53,752 nt of DNA from Candidatus Nanoarchaeia archaeon (GCA_028714375.1 JAQTMK010000005.1:1-53752), one strand, 5' to 3'; counted from the stretch's first letter, positions 33,322 through 41,930 are shown. Made by a program: numbers and translations. Notes: generated by a model not told the origin, from the sequence alone.

Positions 33322-33769
33322 TTTTCTTTAAAAGATTCTTTTCCTCCATATACATAATAAGGTGTCTTTTACTTCTGAAAAATCCACCCTTAATCTTTGA
33401 ATATAATTGTTTGTAATCCTCATTTTTAATTTGGTTTTTTTCTTTTACCCCTTTAATAATCTTTCTTTGAGATCTTACTTTGTTCATCCAGACTCTTTTT
33501 TTATTTATTCTTCCACCAATTCTTCCTTCTCTTGATCCATGACCATGTTGTCTGCCTTTCTTTTTCTGAAGCAATCTTTTTCTTGCTTTTGATCTTGATT
33601 GTGAGTTCTTTCCGCTTTTGTAAACTGCTTTTTCTTTTACTAAACCACGAATGTCTGCTTTAGTCAAAGCTTCCTTAATATCTTCCAATCTATCCTGATT
33701 GAATTTTACCTTGTTTCTTCCAACTCCCAAAACTCTTGCAGCTATTCTTTTCTGTGGTCCGAATCTCAT
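33290..33769 (-). CDS. rpl19e: Ribosomal protein L19e
   Basis: 159 residues, archaeal/eukaryotic 50S protein. Contains AARVLGVGRNKVKFNQDRLEDIKEALTKADIR, the basic loop KKKGRQHGHGSREGR and RVWMNKVRSQRKIIK. Overlaps L32e by 4 nt. Confidence 0.95.
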   Translation of the reverse strand: MRFGPQKRIAARVLGVGRNKVKFNQDRLEDIKEALTKADIRGLVKEKAVYKSGKNSQSRSKARKRLLQKKKGRQHGHGSREGRIGGRINKKRVWMNKVRSQRKIIKGVKEKNQIKNEDYKQLYSKIKGGFFRSKRHLIMYMEEKNLLKKNDTTKKKKTE

Positions 33770-34341
33770 AGGTTTTCTCCCTTACCAACTTTTGGTTTCT
33801 CTAAAGTTTTTTTCTTTTCTTCCTCAAGTTTTTCTTCCTGAGTCTTTTCTTCTTTTGATTCTTTTTTCTTTTCTGCTTTTTTCTTTAAATCTTCTTTTGA
33901 TTTTGCTCTTTTTTCTATTTTACTTTTTCTTTCATCTGACTTTTTCTTTATTTTTTCTTCAGATTTTTTGATAAATTCCTGAATATCCTTTAAGTTTGCA
34001 ACCTTTAATTTTCTTTCCTGGATTTTTTTAACTAACTCTATTTTTTTTCTTAATCCAAGTGTTGAACTGATTATGATTAACTGATCTGGTTTGATTTTGT
34101 CAAGATCATGGATGTTATTTACCTTGATTTCCTGTATTCCCTGCCTGTTTAATCCCTTAATTTCTTCAGGAGAACCATAACCAATTCTTACAAGTCTTCT
34201 GTAACTTCTCAGGTTACGTCTCATCTTGGAATCAAGTCCTTTTGGTTTTCTCCAGTTTTTCTTTAACTTGTCCAATTTATGAGCATCCTGTTTAAGGAAT
34301 TTGTACTTCCTGACTTTTTTGATCATTTCTACTTTATTCAT
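33766..34341 (-). CDS. rpl32e: Ribosomal protein L32e with long charged C-terminal tail
   Basis: The family core (KFLKQDAHKLDKLKKNWRKPKGLDSKMRRNL through GYGSPEEIKGL and LGLRKKIELVKKIQ) occupies about 115 residues. It is followed by some 70 residues almost entirely of Lys, Glu, Arg and Ser (for example EKKKESKEEKTQEEK). The tail is unlike the short ends usual for L32e and is probably an extended helix. Confidence 0.92.
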   Translation of the reverse strand: MNKVEMIKKVRKYKFLKQDAHKLDKLKKNWRKPKGLDSKMRRNLRSYRRLVRIGYGSPEEIKGLNRQGIQEIKVNNIHDLDKIKPDQLIIISSTLGLRKKIELVKKIQERKLKVANLKDIQEFIKKSEEKIKKKSDERKSKIEKRAKSKEDLKKKAEKKKESKEEKTQEEKLEEEKKKTLEKPKVGKGENL

Positions 34342-34880
34342 ATTTTTTTACCTGCTTTCATTGTTATGTATATTCCATCCTGGAATACTCTTCTATCTCT
34401 TTTTTTAATTCTGCATGCCTGTTCAATGTTTGCAGCAGTCTGTCCGGTTTTTTCCCGGTCATTTCCTGTTATTACAATCTGGTCTCCGTTAACCTTTACT
34501 TCAACGCCTTTTGCTATCTTTGATTTTCTTGGAACTTTTTCTCCAAGGAAGTTTTTAATTAATACCAAATCTTTATCAACAGCTACGCTGACTGGGAAAT
34601 GACTTGAACAAACCTTTAAATGATATTCATAACTTTCATTTACTCCTTTGATCATATTTGAAATATGTGACTTGAATGTACCAATCATTCTTTTCTCTCT
34701 TTTGGTTGCATTCTTTGCGTTTAATAATATTTTATTTTCTTTCTTTTCTATTGAGATTCCTGGATAGTCAAAGACTTTTTCAAGTTCTCCTTTTGGTCCT
34801 TTTACTTTTATGAGAGAACCTTCTATGAAAACTTCAATTCCTTCTGGAATTTTCACATCGCCTTTAATTTCAGGTATCAT
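34338..34880 (-). CDS. rpl6: Ribosomal protein L6 (uL6)
   Basis: 180 residues with two repeated alpha-beta domains: IPEGIEVFIEGSLIKVKGPKGELEK and KIAKGVEVKVNGDQIVITGNDREKTGQTAANIEQ, ending RRVFQDGIYITMKAGKKI. It contacts the sarcin-ricin loop region of 23S rRNA. Overlaps L32e by 4 nt. Confidence 0.95.
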   Translation of the reverse strand: MIPEIKGDVKIPEGIEVFIEGSLIKVKGPKGELEKVFDYPGISIEKKENKILLNAKNATKREKRMIGTFKSHISNMIKGVNESYEYHLKVCSSHFPVSVAVDKDLVLIKNFLGEKVPRKSKIAKGVEVKVNGDQIVITGNDREKTGQTAANIEQACRIKKRDRRVFQDGIYITMKAGKKI

Positions 34881-34881
34881 T

Positions 34882-35271
34882 TTAGTAGCAATATGCGATT
34901 AATTTTCCCCCCATATTTTTTTCTTTTGCCTGATGGTGAGTCAATAGTCCTTTAGGAGTTGAAATAATTAATATTCCAAAATCCTTTGCAGGAAGGTATC
35001 TTTTTTCAAATTTGTTGAACTCAGTTGTTTTTAATGAGAATCTTGGTTTGATTGCTCCGGTCTTGTTTATGTTCCCGTTTAGCTTTACTTCTATGATCCC
35101 ACCTTTGTTATCTTCTATAACCTTGAACTCTTCAATGTATTTGTGTTCTTTTAGTAATTTTAATACACCAGTAATTACTTTTGAACTAGGCTTGGACTGA
35201 CATGATGTCTTACCAACCTTTTCTGCATTGTTTATCTTGCAAAGGGTGTTTGCCAATGGGTCATTTAACAT
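34882..35271 (-). CDS. rps8: Ribosomal protein S8 (uS8)
   Basis: 129 residues. MLNDPLANTLCKINNAEKVGK opens the N-terminal domain. ISTPKGLLTHHQAKEKNMGG is the archaeal form of the C-terminal 16S-binding signature (usually STxxGxxxxxxA). It is an early-binding protein of the 30S central domain and an operon repressor in some lineages. Confidence 0.95.
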   Translation of the reverse strand: MLNDPLANTLCKINNAEKVGKTSCQSKPSSKVITGVLKLLKEHKYIEEFKVIEDNKGGIIEVKLNGNINKTGAIKPRFSLKTTEFNKFEKRYLPAKDFGILIISTPKGLLTHHQAKEKNMGGKLIAYCY

Positions 35272-35283
35272 TTTTTTGTTCTC

Positions 35284-35514
35284 CTAATAGTATTTTTTAA
35301 ATCCTAATTTTTTAGCATTAAGTCTGAAACATCTTCTGCAGTAATTTATTCCATACTGTGTGACTGGTCCTTTATCTGATCCACACAACCTGCATTTTTT
35401 AGTTGATTTTCCAAACTCTCTTTTCTTTGGAGAGTTGTGTTTAATGTACTTAGCTAATTTTTCAGGTTTTGCTTTGAGTTGTTTAAACACTTTCTTGAAA
35501 TCTTTTGTGGTCAT
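35284..35514 (-). CDS. rps14: Ribosomal protein S14 (uS14, zinc type)
   Basis: 76 residues with the zinc-binding pairs CRLC (Cys41, Cys44) and CRRC (Cys59, Cys62) and the family ending CRRCFRLNAKKLGFKKY. An approximately 25-residue N-terminal extension (TTKDFKKVFKQLKAKPEKL) exceeds the usual archaeal length of about 50-55. It overlaps L5 by 4 nt. Confidence 0.94.
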   Translation of the reverse strand: MTTKDFKKVFKQLKAKPEKLAKYIKHNSPKKREFGKSTKKCRLCGSDKGPVTQYGINYCRRCFRLNAKKLGFKKYY

Positions 35515-36008
35515 ATTACTTCAACTCCTAATTTTTCTTTTACGAAGTTTATTGCTTCTTCTTTTGTGATCATATGTTTCTTTGAAATCTTTCCTGGTTT
35601 TATCTTACGTTTTTTTACTCTGTATCCAGGTCTTTCCAAGGTTACTGCAACTTCCAGTCCAATTATTCCTATTTTTGGATCGTATTCTATTCCTGGAATT
35701 TCAATATATTCCGGAACTCCGAATGAAAAGTTTCCTTTATCATCGAATTTTTTAGCTGAGATTTTATTATCAACTGCTTTGAATAGTTTCTTTACTAATT
35801 CAACTGCTGGTGCTTTTCTTATTGTTACTTTTGTTGCTATTGCCAATCCAGGACGCAATCCCCAAGTTGGGATTCTTTTCTGGCTTTTACATTCAATTGG
35901 TTTTTTTCCGGTTATTTTTTTAAGTAAATGTCCAGCATTTTCTAGTTTAATTCCTGGCTCACCGGTTCCAATATTCAATGTTATCTTTTCAATCCTTATT
36001 TCTTTCAT
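35511..36008 (-). CDS. rpl5: Ribosomal protein L5 (uL5)
   Basis: 165 residues: MKEIRIEKITLNIGTGEPG, KPIECKSQKRIPTWGLRPGLAI and the conserved GVPEYIEIPGIEYDPKIGI. It binds 5S rRNA in the central protuberance and touches P-site tRNA. Overlaps S4e by 4 nt. Confidence 0.95.
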   Translation of the reverse strand: MKEIRIEKITLNIGTGEPGIKLENAGHLLKKITGKKPIECKSQKRIPTWGLRPGLAIATKVTIRKAPAVELVKKLFKAVDNKISAKKFDDKGNFSFGVPEYIEIPGIEYDPKIGIIGLEVAVTLERPGYRVKKRKIKPGKISKKHMITKEEAINFVKEKLGVEVI

Positions 36009-36700
36009 TTTTTATGTTTGTCTATTACAAAAACAAACTCCTTTCTTGTTTCTATCTTATCCTTATCCAATGTAAGAATGATTTTTGTTGGAAGATTTCC
36101 TTCCTGTTCCTGGATCTCTTCTAAGATTCCGACTTGTCCCAAATAAGAACCACCAATCAATAAAACTGATGCTCCTTTTTCAAGTTTTAAATGTTTGATA
36201 ACTTTATTTTTTTCTAAATCAATTATTACTGAATCTCCAACGCTGTAAGCATCTTTGTCAAGGATGATGTTTTTTCCATCATAAAGATTTAGCTGAATTT
36301 TTTTCTTTTTCAGACAGGTCTTACCAATTATCTTACATGTTTTCTGGTTTGATTCTTCTTTTGTTATTTTGTGAAGGGTCAATCTTCCCTTGTCATCAAT
36401 CAATATCTTGAAATGTTCTTTTGTCTCTGGAACTTCTATAATATCCATCAAACCAACCGGGAAATTCAAATCCTTTCTTGGTTTTTTATCAATCAATATC
36501 TTGTTAGCATTAACTATTTTTTTGACTTCTCTTGATGTTTTTGCATATTTTAGTACTTCTTTAACTAAGAATCCTAATGTTAAACATCCCTCAATCTTGT
36601 GTGGACCAGCTCTAGGTTTAGCTATGTATTTGTTTTCCTTTCTTTTCAAGGTCCAGGTTCTAGGCGCATTAAGCCTTTTGAGGTGTCTTTGATTTGGCAT
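36005..36700 (-). CDS. rps4e: Ribosomal protein S4e
   Basis: 231 residues: the typical start HLKRLNAPRTWTLKRKENKY, an S4-like RNA-binding domain (LGFLVKEVLKYAKTSREVKKI..LIDKKPRKDLNFPVGLMD) and a C-terminal KOW domain (GASVLLIGGSYLGQVGILEEI). Found only in archaea and eukaryotes. It begins 32 nt inside the L24 gene. Confidence 0.95.
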   Translation of the reverse strand: MPNQRHLKRLNAPRTWTLKRKENKYIAKPRAGPHKIEGCLTLGFLVKEVLKYAKTSREVKKIVNANKILIDKKPRKDLNFPVGLMDIIEVPETKEHFKILIDDKGRLTLHKITKEESNQKTCKIIGKTCLKKKKIQLNLYDGKNIILDKDAYSVGDSVIIDLEKNKVIKHLKLEKGASVLLIGGSYLGQVGILEEIQEQEGNLPTKIILTLDKDKIETRKEFVFVIDKHKK

Positions 36701-37082
36701 TTTCTTTGTCTCCTTTTAAATGTTTTAATCTTTTTCTATCTTCCAAATTTAATTCTTTGATTTGTAAGTTTGAAGGTGCGAATGGAAATCCAACTTTTTT
36801 ACCATCATGTTTTACTGTTTCAATCCCTTCGATGTAAACTTTTGTTCTCCTTAAGTCTACTCTTGATATCTTTCCAGTTTTTTTCTTGAATTGTCCTCTT
36901 AAAACTATTACTGAGTCTCCTTTTTTAACCTGAATGTTTCTTGTTTTATGTTTTTGTCTCAAATCTTTTGAAAGATTTACTGAAACAAAATTTTTCTTAA
37001 TATGAAGTGGAGCGTTGTAAGTATATTTACGCTGCTTTCTAGGATTTTTACTTGCTTTCCAATCGTTAGACCATTCTTTCAT
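36669..37082 (-). CDS. rpl24: Ribosomal protein L24 (uL24)
   Basis: 137 residues of the long archaeal L26e-type form: NDWKASKNPRKQRKYTYNAPLHIK, KDLRQKHKTRNIQVKKGDSVIV and the KOW motif (VLRGQFKKKTGKISRVDLRRTKVYIEG). Last residues overlap S4e. Confidence 0.95.
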   Translation of the reverse strand: MKEWSNDWKASKNPRKQRKYTYNAPLHIKKNFVSVNLSKDLRQKHKTRNIQVKKGDSVIVLRGQFKKKTGKISRVDLRRTKVYIEGIETVKHDGKKVGFPFAPSNLQIKELNLEDRKRLKHLKGDKENAKSKTPQKA

Positions 37083-37083
37083 T

Positions 37084-37485
37084 TTAAACTACCATGCTCG
37101 CTATTTTTGCCAATGTTGGCCATCTTTCTACTGCTTCTTTTGCAATAGGACCCTTGAATATTGTTCCTTTTGGGTTTCCTTTATCATCTTTAAACACAAT
37201 CATTGCGTTGTCTTCAAATTTGATTCTTGTTCCGTCTGCTCTCTTATATTCTTTCTTTTGTCTTACCAAAACTCCGAATACAACTTTTTTTCTCATGTCA
37301 GGACGTCCACTTACAACTGATCCCATTACGAAATCCCCAACTCCGCCCTTAGGCATGCAACCTTTTGTGGAGGTGAATCTTCTTACGTTGAATACTTTAA
37401 CTACTTTAGCTCCTGAATTATCACATACATCGACCTTTGTTCCGGTCTGTATTGCTCTTACAACATGGGAGGTCATCGCTTTCAT
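37084..37485 (-). CDS. rpl14: Ribosomal protein L14 (uL14)
   Basis: 133 residues with the five-strand barrel signature VDVCDNSGAKVVKVFNV and GGVGDFVMGSVVSGRPDMRKKVVFGVLVRQKKEY. It lies at the subunit interface and receives aIF6. Overlaps S17 by 4 nt. Confidence 0.95.
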   Translation of the reverse strand: MKAMTSHVVRAIQTGTKVDVCDNSGAKVVKVFNVRRFTSTKGCMPKGGVGDFVMGSVVSGRPDMRKKVVFGVLVRQKKEYKRADGTRIKFEDNAMIVFKDDKGNPKGTIFKGPIAKEAVERWPTLAKIASMVV

Positions 37486-37802
37486 TTTAGCACCTCGATG
37501 ATTATGAAATTTTTAGTTTTACTTATTGGCTTAGCTTCCATGACTCTTACCTGATCTCCAATTTTAACATCAATGCAATCTGGTTTATGGACTTTTAATC
37601 TTGAAATTCTTTTTTCATACCTTTCATATTTGTATAAGTAGTTTAATCTTGGAATTTCGATTGTAACAGTCTTGTGAAGCGGTTCTCTGATTACTGTTCC
37701 AGTTAAGATTCTTCCCCTTACACTTATTGGATTGTGGAATGGACAATGCTTGTCAGTACATTCTTTTTCCGGAATCTTTACATTTAATCCAATTTTATTC
37801 AT
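37482..37802 (-). CDS. rps17: Ribosomal protein S17 (uS17)
   Basis: 106 residues, archaeal S11e-like form with the N-terminal extension CTDKHCPFHNPISVRGRILTGTV, core RLNYLYKYERYEKRISRLKVHKPDCIDVKIGDQVRVMEAKPIS. The Cys-x(4)-Cys region in the extension is usual for archaeal S17. Overlaps Rpp29 by 8 nt. Confidence 0.94.
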   Translation of the reverse strand: MNKIGLNVKIPEKECTDKHCPFHNPISVRGRILTGTVIREPLHKTVTIEIPRLNYLYKYERYEKRISRLKVHKPDCIDVKIGDQVRVMEAKPISKTKNFIIIEVLK

Positions 37803-38073
37803 TTTTTAAACTCCTTATTTTCTTTATCCTGTCTTCAGGTCTGTTAACTAACAAATTCCCGTCGATTTCAACTGTTTGATTGTTGTATTTTGTTTTCATT
37901 TTAATCTGTGATTTTATGAGTTTGATTTTTTTGTTTTTGCTTTGTATTGTTATTGTTTGCTTTGTTTCGTCTATTATTTTTCCACTTTTGCCAATCAGTG
38001 ATTTGTTGTTTGAAGCGGTTACTTCAATCTCCAATCCGATTAGCTCCTTTTTTAGTATGTCCTTCAGACTCAT
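37795..38073 (-). CDS. rnp1: Ribonuclease P protein component 1 (Rpp29/Pop4)
   Basis: 92 residues of the Sm-like barrel subunit that, with Rpp21, binds the specificity domain of RNase P RNA. Typical strands are ELIGLEIEVTASNNKSLIGKSGKIIDET and TIQSKNKKIKLIK. It sits between SUI1 and S17, its usual archaeal place. Its presence implies the organism has an RNA-based RNase P and so an RNase P RNA gene somewhere. Confidence 0.93.
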   Translation of the reverse strand: MSLKDILKKELIGLEIEVTASNNKSLIGKSGKIIDETKQTITIQSKNKKIKLIKSQIKMKTKYNNQTVEIDGNLLVNRPEDRIKKIRSLKNE

Positions 38074-38372
38074 TTTATTGAGCTTTCGGCAAAGCCTAAC
38101 TTTATTAGCTCTTTTTTTGCTCTTAGGAGATGATTCCCCTGAAGCTCTATGACGTTATCTTTTAATGTTCCGCCACAGGCAAGAGTTGATTTGAGCTTTT
38201 TTGTTAGATCGTTCATGTCTATGGACCTTTTATCAAGACCTTTTACAAGCGTTACCATCTTCCCGAATTTTCTTTTTTCGAGGATGACTTGTATCTGTTG
38301 GTCTTCTTTGGCTATGGTCTCACATACACAAAGATCATTTGGTAGGCCACATTTAGGGCATATCCCACTCAT
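38070..38372 (-). CDS. Translation initiation factor aIF1 (SUI1)
   Basis: 100 residues. An N-terminal knuckle (Cys5, Cys8, Cys15, Cys17: CPKCGLPNDLCVC) precedes the SUI1 fold QIQVILEKRKFGKMVTLVKGLDKR...LTKKLKSTLACGGTLKDNVIELQGNH. aIF1 monitors start-codon pairing in the P site. This bears on the AUU-start gene proposed at 15072-16349. Overlaps L29 and Rpp29 by 4 nt each. Confidence 0.94.
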   Translation of the reverse strand: MSGICPKCGLPNDLCVCETIAKEDQQIQVILEKRKFGKMVTLVKGLDKRSIDMNDLTKKLKSTLACGGTLKDNVIELQGNHLLRAKKELIKLGFAESSIK

Positions 38373-38587
38373 GTCTTTCCTTTTACCTCCGTTGGTTTTT
38401 GATTACTAATTGTGAATAGTCTTGCGATTGTTTTCCTGATTTGTTTTACTCTTCCAGGATTTTCCAAGGTTGTTTTTGTAGCTCTCTGAGAGTTTATTTT
38501 AAGCAAATCTTTTTGAAGATCCTCGATCTTTTTCTCCATCTGTTCTTTACTCATTCTTTTGAGTTCGCTCTTCTTTATCAGTGCCAT
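38369..38587 (-). CDS. rpl29: Ribosomal protein L29 (uL29)
   Basis: 72 residues forming a helical hairpin at the exit tunnel: MALIKKSELKRMSKEQMEKK, LLKINSQRATKTTLENPGRVKQIRKTIARL. The start lies 41 nt inside the S3 gene. A later ATG is available, but this start gives the full family N-terminus. Confidence 0.93.
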   Translation of the reverse strand: MALIKKSELKRMSKEQMEKKIEDLQKDLLKINSQRATKTTLENPGRVKQIRKTIARLFTISNQKPTEVKGKT

Positions 38588-39299
38588 TTTCTGGTTCCTT
38601 AATCTCCTTTACTTTCTTTTCTCTTTTAGCTCTTGGTTTTGTTTCCTTAACTTTTTTTGGTTTTACTTCTTCCTTTACCTCTTCAACACGAATTTCTTCA
38701 GGTTTTAAAATTTTAATTTTATCTGGAAGTTTCAAATCTGGTGGAAGGATACTAACTTTGATTCCAATTGTTCCTCTTTTCAAGTTTGCTCTTCCCTGTG
38801 ATCTTAATACCTGTGAATCTGATACGTCTCCGGATTTTTTCAAATAACCAGCGAAGAATCTCCAGGTTTTTGCTCTCTCCCCTGGGATACCTACTCCACC
38901 AATTACAATTTCTGCACCAAGTGCACCTGCTCCGAGGATCTTACTCAATGAATCATAACCCAAATACTTGAATCTTTTTGGACCAAATCTCTCGAATGAA
39001 GAAATTATTTCATCCAAAACTGTGTTTGGATCCAAATAAGGTACTTTGATTTCTCCAATTTCTATCTGTGGATTTTCCATATTGTATTTTGTTTTAAGTA
39101 TTTGTGTTAATCTCTTGATGTTTTCTCCTTTTCTTCCTACTATTAAACCAGGACGTGAAGTGTAAACAATTATTTTTTCTCCCAAGGGAGTTCTTTTTAT
39201 TTCAATCCTGTTGTTTGAGGATGTTTCAAGTTGCTGAATTATGAATTTCTCAACTTCCTGTACTTTTATTTTTCTTGCAATGAATTTTCTTTCAATCAT
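38547..39299 (-). CDS. rps3: Ribosomal protein S3 (uS3)
   Basis: 250 residues: a KH domain (VYTSRPGLIVGRKGENIKRLTQIL) and the C-terminal domain (YLKKSGDVSDSQVLRSQGRANLKRGTIGIKVSILPP). About 45 residues of Lys/Glu-rich tail (EEVKPKKVKETKPRAKREKK) follow. It lines the mRNA entry channel. Confidence 0.95.
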   Translation of the reverse strand: MIERKFIARKIKVQEVEKFIIQQLETSSNNRIEIKRTPLGEKIIVYTSRPGLIVGRKGENIKRLTQILKTKYNMENPQIEIGEIKVPYLDPNTVLDEIISSFERFGPKRFKYLGYDSLSKILGAGALGAEIVIGGVGIPGERAKTWRFFAGYLKKSGDVSDSQVLRSQGRANLKRGTIGIKVSILPPDLKLPDKIKILKPEEIRVEEVKEEVKPKKVKETKPRAKREKKVKEIKEPENGTDKEERTQKNE

Positions 39300-39739
39300 T
39301 TTTTCTCTTCCTTTTTCTTTGTTACTTCTTTTTCTTCTAAAATAATATCAACATGAGTTCTTTTTGCTTTTCTTCTTTTTTGTCTTCCGTATCTGAATGG
39401 CTGTGATGCTCTGTTAGCCATTATTAATTTAATATACAAATTTTCTTCATTTAATCCCTGATTCTGAGCATTTTTTTCTGCTGATTTTATCAAATTAAGG
39501 ATTTCTTTTGATGCATCCTGTGGGAATGCACCTGAATACAATGGACCGGTTTTGTGTCCTTTGTTTTTATTGAATCTTAAAAATGGTATTGGAATCTTTT
39601 TGTCAATTGCTTCCTGCAAAATTGTTTTTGCCCTTTTTGTAGATTTATTTCTAATCTGATTGCATATTTCTATGCAGTTCTTTGTTGAGACTGAAAGGTC
39701 TCTTCCTTTTGCAATTGCCTGATGCTCTTTATCTATCAT
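39296..39739 (-). CDS. rpl22: Ribosomal protein L22 (uL22)
   Basis: 147 residues: AIAKGRDLSVSTKNCIEICN, NKNKGHKTGPLYSGAFPQDASKEILNLIKSAEKNAQNQG, and the beta-hairpin NRASQPFRYGRQKRRKAKRTHVDIIL reaching the exit tunnel. Overlaps S3 by 4 nt. Confidence 0.95.
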   Translation of the reverse strand: MIDKEHQAIAKGRDLSVSTKNCIEICNQIRNKSTKRAKTILQEAIDKKIPIPFLRFNKNKGHKTGPLYSGAFPQDASKEILNLIKSAEKNAQNQGLNEENLYIKLIMANRASQPFRYGRQKRRKAKRTHVDIILEEKEVTKKKEEKK

Positions 39740-39741
39740 TT

Positions 39742-40137
39742 TTATTTCACTGAGGCTGACTTACTTGATTTTGTAGCTCCAACACCTGCAGCTGAATGTG
39801 CTACTTTCTTTCTTGTTAATGTGAATTCTGCAAGATAATGACCAATCATATATTCATTTATCATTACTGGCTCGAATGTTTTACCCTGATGAACATGAAC
39901 TGTTGCCCCAACCATTTCAGGAACAACTATCATTTTTCTCAAATGTGTTTTAACTGGTTTTTTTCTTTTACCTTCTTTTTGTTCTTTTAATTTTTTTAAT
40001 AATTTTTTTTCTTCATCATTAGTTCCACGTTTAAGACTTCTTCTCTGTCTTGAGTTGATTAAATTAAGCAATTCTTCTGGCCTAAGCTTGTTAAGCTCTT
40101 CAATACTTTTTCCTCTGAACTTCATTTCCTTTGCCAT
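39742..40137 (-). CDS. rps19: Ribosomal protein S19 (uS19)
   Basis: 131 residues with the archaeal N-terminal helical extension (MKFRGKSIEELNKLRPEELLNLI) and the core KTHLRKMIVVPEMVGATVHVHQGKTFEPVMINEYMIGHYLAEF. It is a 30S head protein near the decoding site. Confidence 0.95.
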   Translation of the reverse strand: MAKEMKFRGKSIEELNKLRPEELLNLINSRQRRSLKRGTNDEEKKLLKKLKEQKEGKRKKPVKTHLRKMIVVPEMVGATVHVHQGKTFEPVMINEYMIGHYLAEFTLTRKKVAHSAAGVGATKSSKSASVK

Positions 40138-40139
40138 TT

Positions 40140-40859
40140 TTATCTTTTCCTACCTGTTCTTCTTGCCCTTATTAAACCTACGTTTCTTCCTGCAGGTGCG
40201 AATCTAGGTGCGTTCTTTGGTTTACCAATATTCTTTCCTCTTCCAGATCCGAATGGGTGATCAACAGCGTTCATTTTTATTCCTGATGTTCTTGGATATA
40301 ATTTTCCTTTTGCTCTCATCAAATGATGTTTTTTACCAGCTTTTACAAATGGTTTTTCTGTTCTTCCTGAACCTGCTACAGTTCCAATTGTTGCTTTACA
40401 TTCAGGACTTAATTTTTTCTGCTTTTTTGATGGAAGCTCAATAACAATCTTATCAGGGAATTTTGCAACTATTCTTGCAGCAGACCCTGAAGCTCTACAG
40501 AATGAAATGTGACCAGGACATGATTCGATGTTACAGATTGGAGTTCCTTCAGGAATGTCTTTTAATGCCAATGTGTTTCCTGTAGCTACAGGAGCTTTTT
40601 CTCCAAATACAATTTCCTGTCCAACTTTGATATCTTTTGGAGCAGCAATCAATGCTGTCTGTTTGTTTGAATATTGAATTTCAGCCAATGGACCAGAATG
40701 CTGAGCACAGTGTATTAAATCAGTTATTTTTCCAATCATCTGGGTTTCATTTGTGTTTATCAGTGGCTGGTTATCTATTTTACCCTTAGATCTGTGAGAG
40801 TGTGCCTTATAGGTAAAAGTTCCTCTTCCACGTCTTTGCTGAATAAGTCTCTTTCCCAT
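40140..40859 (-). CDS. rpl2: Ribosomal protein L2 (uL2)
   Basis: 239 residues: GKRLIQQRRGRGTFTYKAHSHRSKG, the core EGTPICNIESCPGHISFCRASGSAARIVAK and the C-terminal peptidyl-transferase loop region MNAVDHPFGSGRGKNIGKPKN containing the conserved His. Essential for subunit association. Confidence 0.96.
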   Translation of the reverse strand: MGKRLIQQRRGRGTFTYKAHSHRSKGKIDNQPLINTNETQMIGKITDLIHCAQHSGPLAEIQYSNKQTALIAAPKDIKVGQEIVFGEKAPVATGNTLALKDIPEGTPICNIESCPGHISFCRASGSAARIVAKFPDKIVIELPSKKQKKLSPECKATIGTVAGSGRTEKPFVKAGKKHHLMRAKGKLYPRTSGIKMNAVDHPFGSGRGKNIGKPKNAPRFAPAGRNVGLIRARRTGRKR

Positions 40860-40860
40860 T

Positions 40861-41112
40861 TTACATTAAACCTAATTGTGTTGCTATATCGATAGCCGGA
40901 TTTTCCAATGACAAAGTAACATAAGCTTTTTTCTTTGCCCCAGGCAAAATTGTTGTTGAAACTCCAGTTACTTTTACTTTGAATATTTTTTCAACTTCGT
41001 TTTTAATATCATCCTTTGATGCTTTCAAATCAACTATGAAAGTCAGTTTGTTTTCTGACTCCATCAATCTGATTGATTTTTCTGTTGTTAAAGGATATTT
41101 GATTATGTTCAT
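40861..41112 (-). CDS. rpl23: Ribosomal protein L23 (uL23)
   Basis: 83 residues: IIKYPLTTEKSIRLMESENKLTFIVDLKASKDDIKNEVEKIFKVKV. It is the docking site for SRP and SecY at the exit tunnel. Overlaps L4 by 4 nt. Confidence 0.95.
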   Translation of the reverse strand: MNIIKYPLTTEKSIRLMESENKLTFIVDLKASKDDIKNEVEKIFKVKVTGVSTTILPGAKKKAYVTLSLENPAIDIATQLGLM

Positions 41113-41930
41113 TTTTGTCTCCTTTTATTCATGAACAAATTTTCTTTTTCCAATCTTTCAATTGCTTTATCTGTGAATATGGTTAATCTTCCTGGAACTG
41201 CACCTGGTGCAAGCAATTCTGCATTTAATTGTGAAACTCTTACAATATCAAATCCCTGCAAGTTACCTGATGCTTTTTCCAATTTACATTTATCTGAAAT
41301 AACAATCAATGGACCAACTTTTTTCTTGTATGGATTTCCTCTTGTTTTTCCAACTCCGGCCCTTATTTTTTTAATCTGAACTCTCTGAAGTTCTTTTTCA
41401 AGTCCTATTTTTTTTAAAATATCAATAATATCTTTTGTTTTTTCCAAAGATTCTATTTTTGAATCAACAACCAAAGGAACATCAAAGAATTTATGTCCTC
41501 TTGTCTTGACAAAATCCTTATGAACTGTTGCTGCCAAAGCAGACCTTATTGCTTTTCTTCTTTCAGTTACATTAATATTTAATTTCCAGATTTTTTCCAC
41601 TTTTGGTGGATGAGCTCTTCTACCCCCAACTGTGTGAGGTGATTTTGCACCAACCCAGAAGAACTGTGTACCTCTTCTTGTTAATATCTTTCTTGGTGCT
41701 CTTGAAATTCCGTGACCATAAGCTCCTTTGTAATCCCTTCTTCTTCTTGACAGTTTTGCTACATATTTTTGTCCAGCCTGTGGATCTGAACCATATGGCT
41801 GTCTTTTGTTTGCTTGAATAACCAAAACTGCTCTCTTAATTATGTCAGGTCTTATTTCTTCTTCAAACTGTTTAGGCAAATTTATTTCCTTTGTTTTTTT
41901 ACCCTGTAAATCTAAAATTGAAGCCTTCAT
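41109..41930 (-). CDS. rpl4: Ribosomal protein L4 (uL4, archaeal type)
   Basis: 273 residues: MKASILDLQGKKTKEINLP, the tunnel loop KLSRRRRDYKGAYGHGISRAPRK...TVGGRRAHPP and GVGKTRGNPYKKKVGPLIVISDK. Overlaps L3 by 4 nt. L4 binds its own leader in some bacteria, which is of interest given the structured leader upstream. Confidence 0.95.
   Translation of the reverse strand: MKASILDLQGKKTKEINLPKQFEEEIRPDIIKRAVLVIQANKRQPYGSDPQAGQKYVAKLSRRRRDYKGAYGHGISRAPRKILTRRGTQFFWVGAKSPHTVGGRRAHPPKVEKIWKLNINVTERRKAIRSALAATVHKDFVKTRGHKFFDVPLVVDSKIESLEKTKDIIDILKKIGLEKELQRVQIKKIRAGVGKTRGNPYKKKVGPLIVISDKCKLEKASGNLQGFDIVRVSQLNAELLAPGAVPGRLTIFTDKAIERLEKENLFMNKRRQK

Noticed and set aside
35479..36075. Long plus-strand ORFs opposite ribosomal genes (for example 198 codons here, 135 codons at 37094-37501)
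   Set aside because: They are antisense shadows of L5, L14 and other conserved genes, with low-complexity Phe/Leu/Ser-rich products and no start signals.
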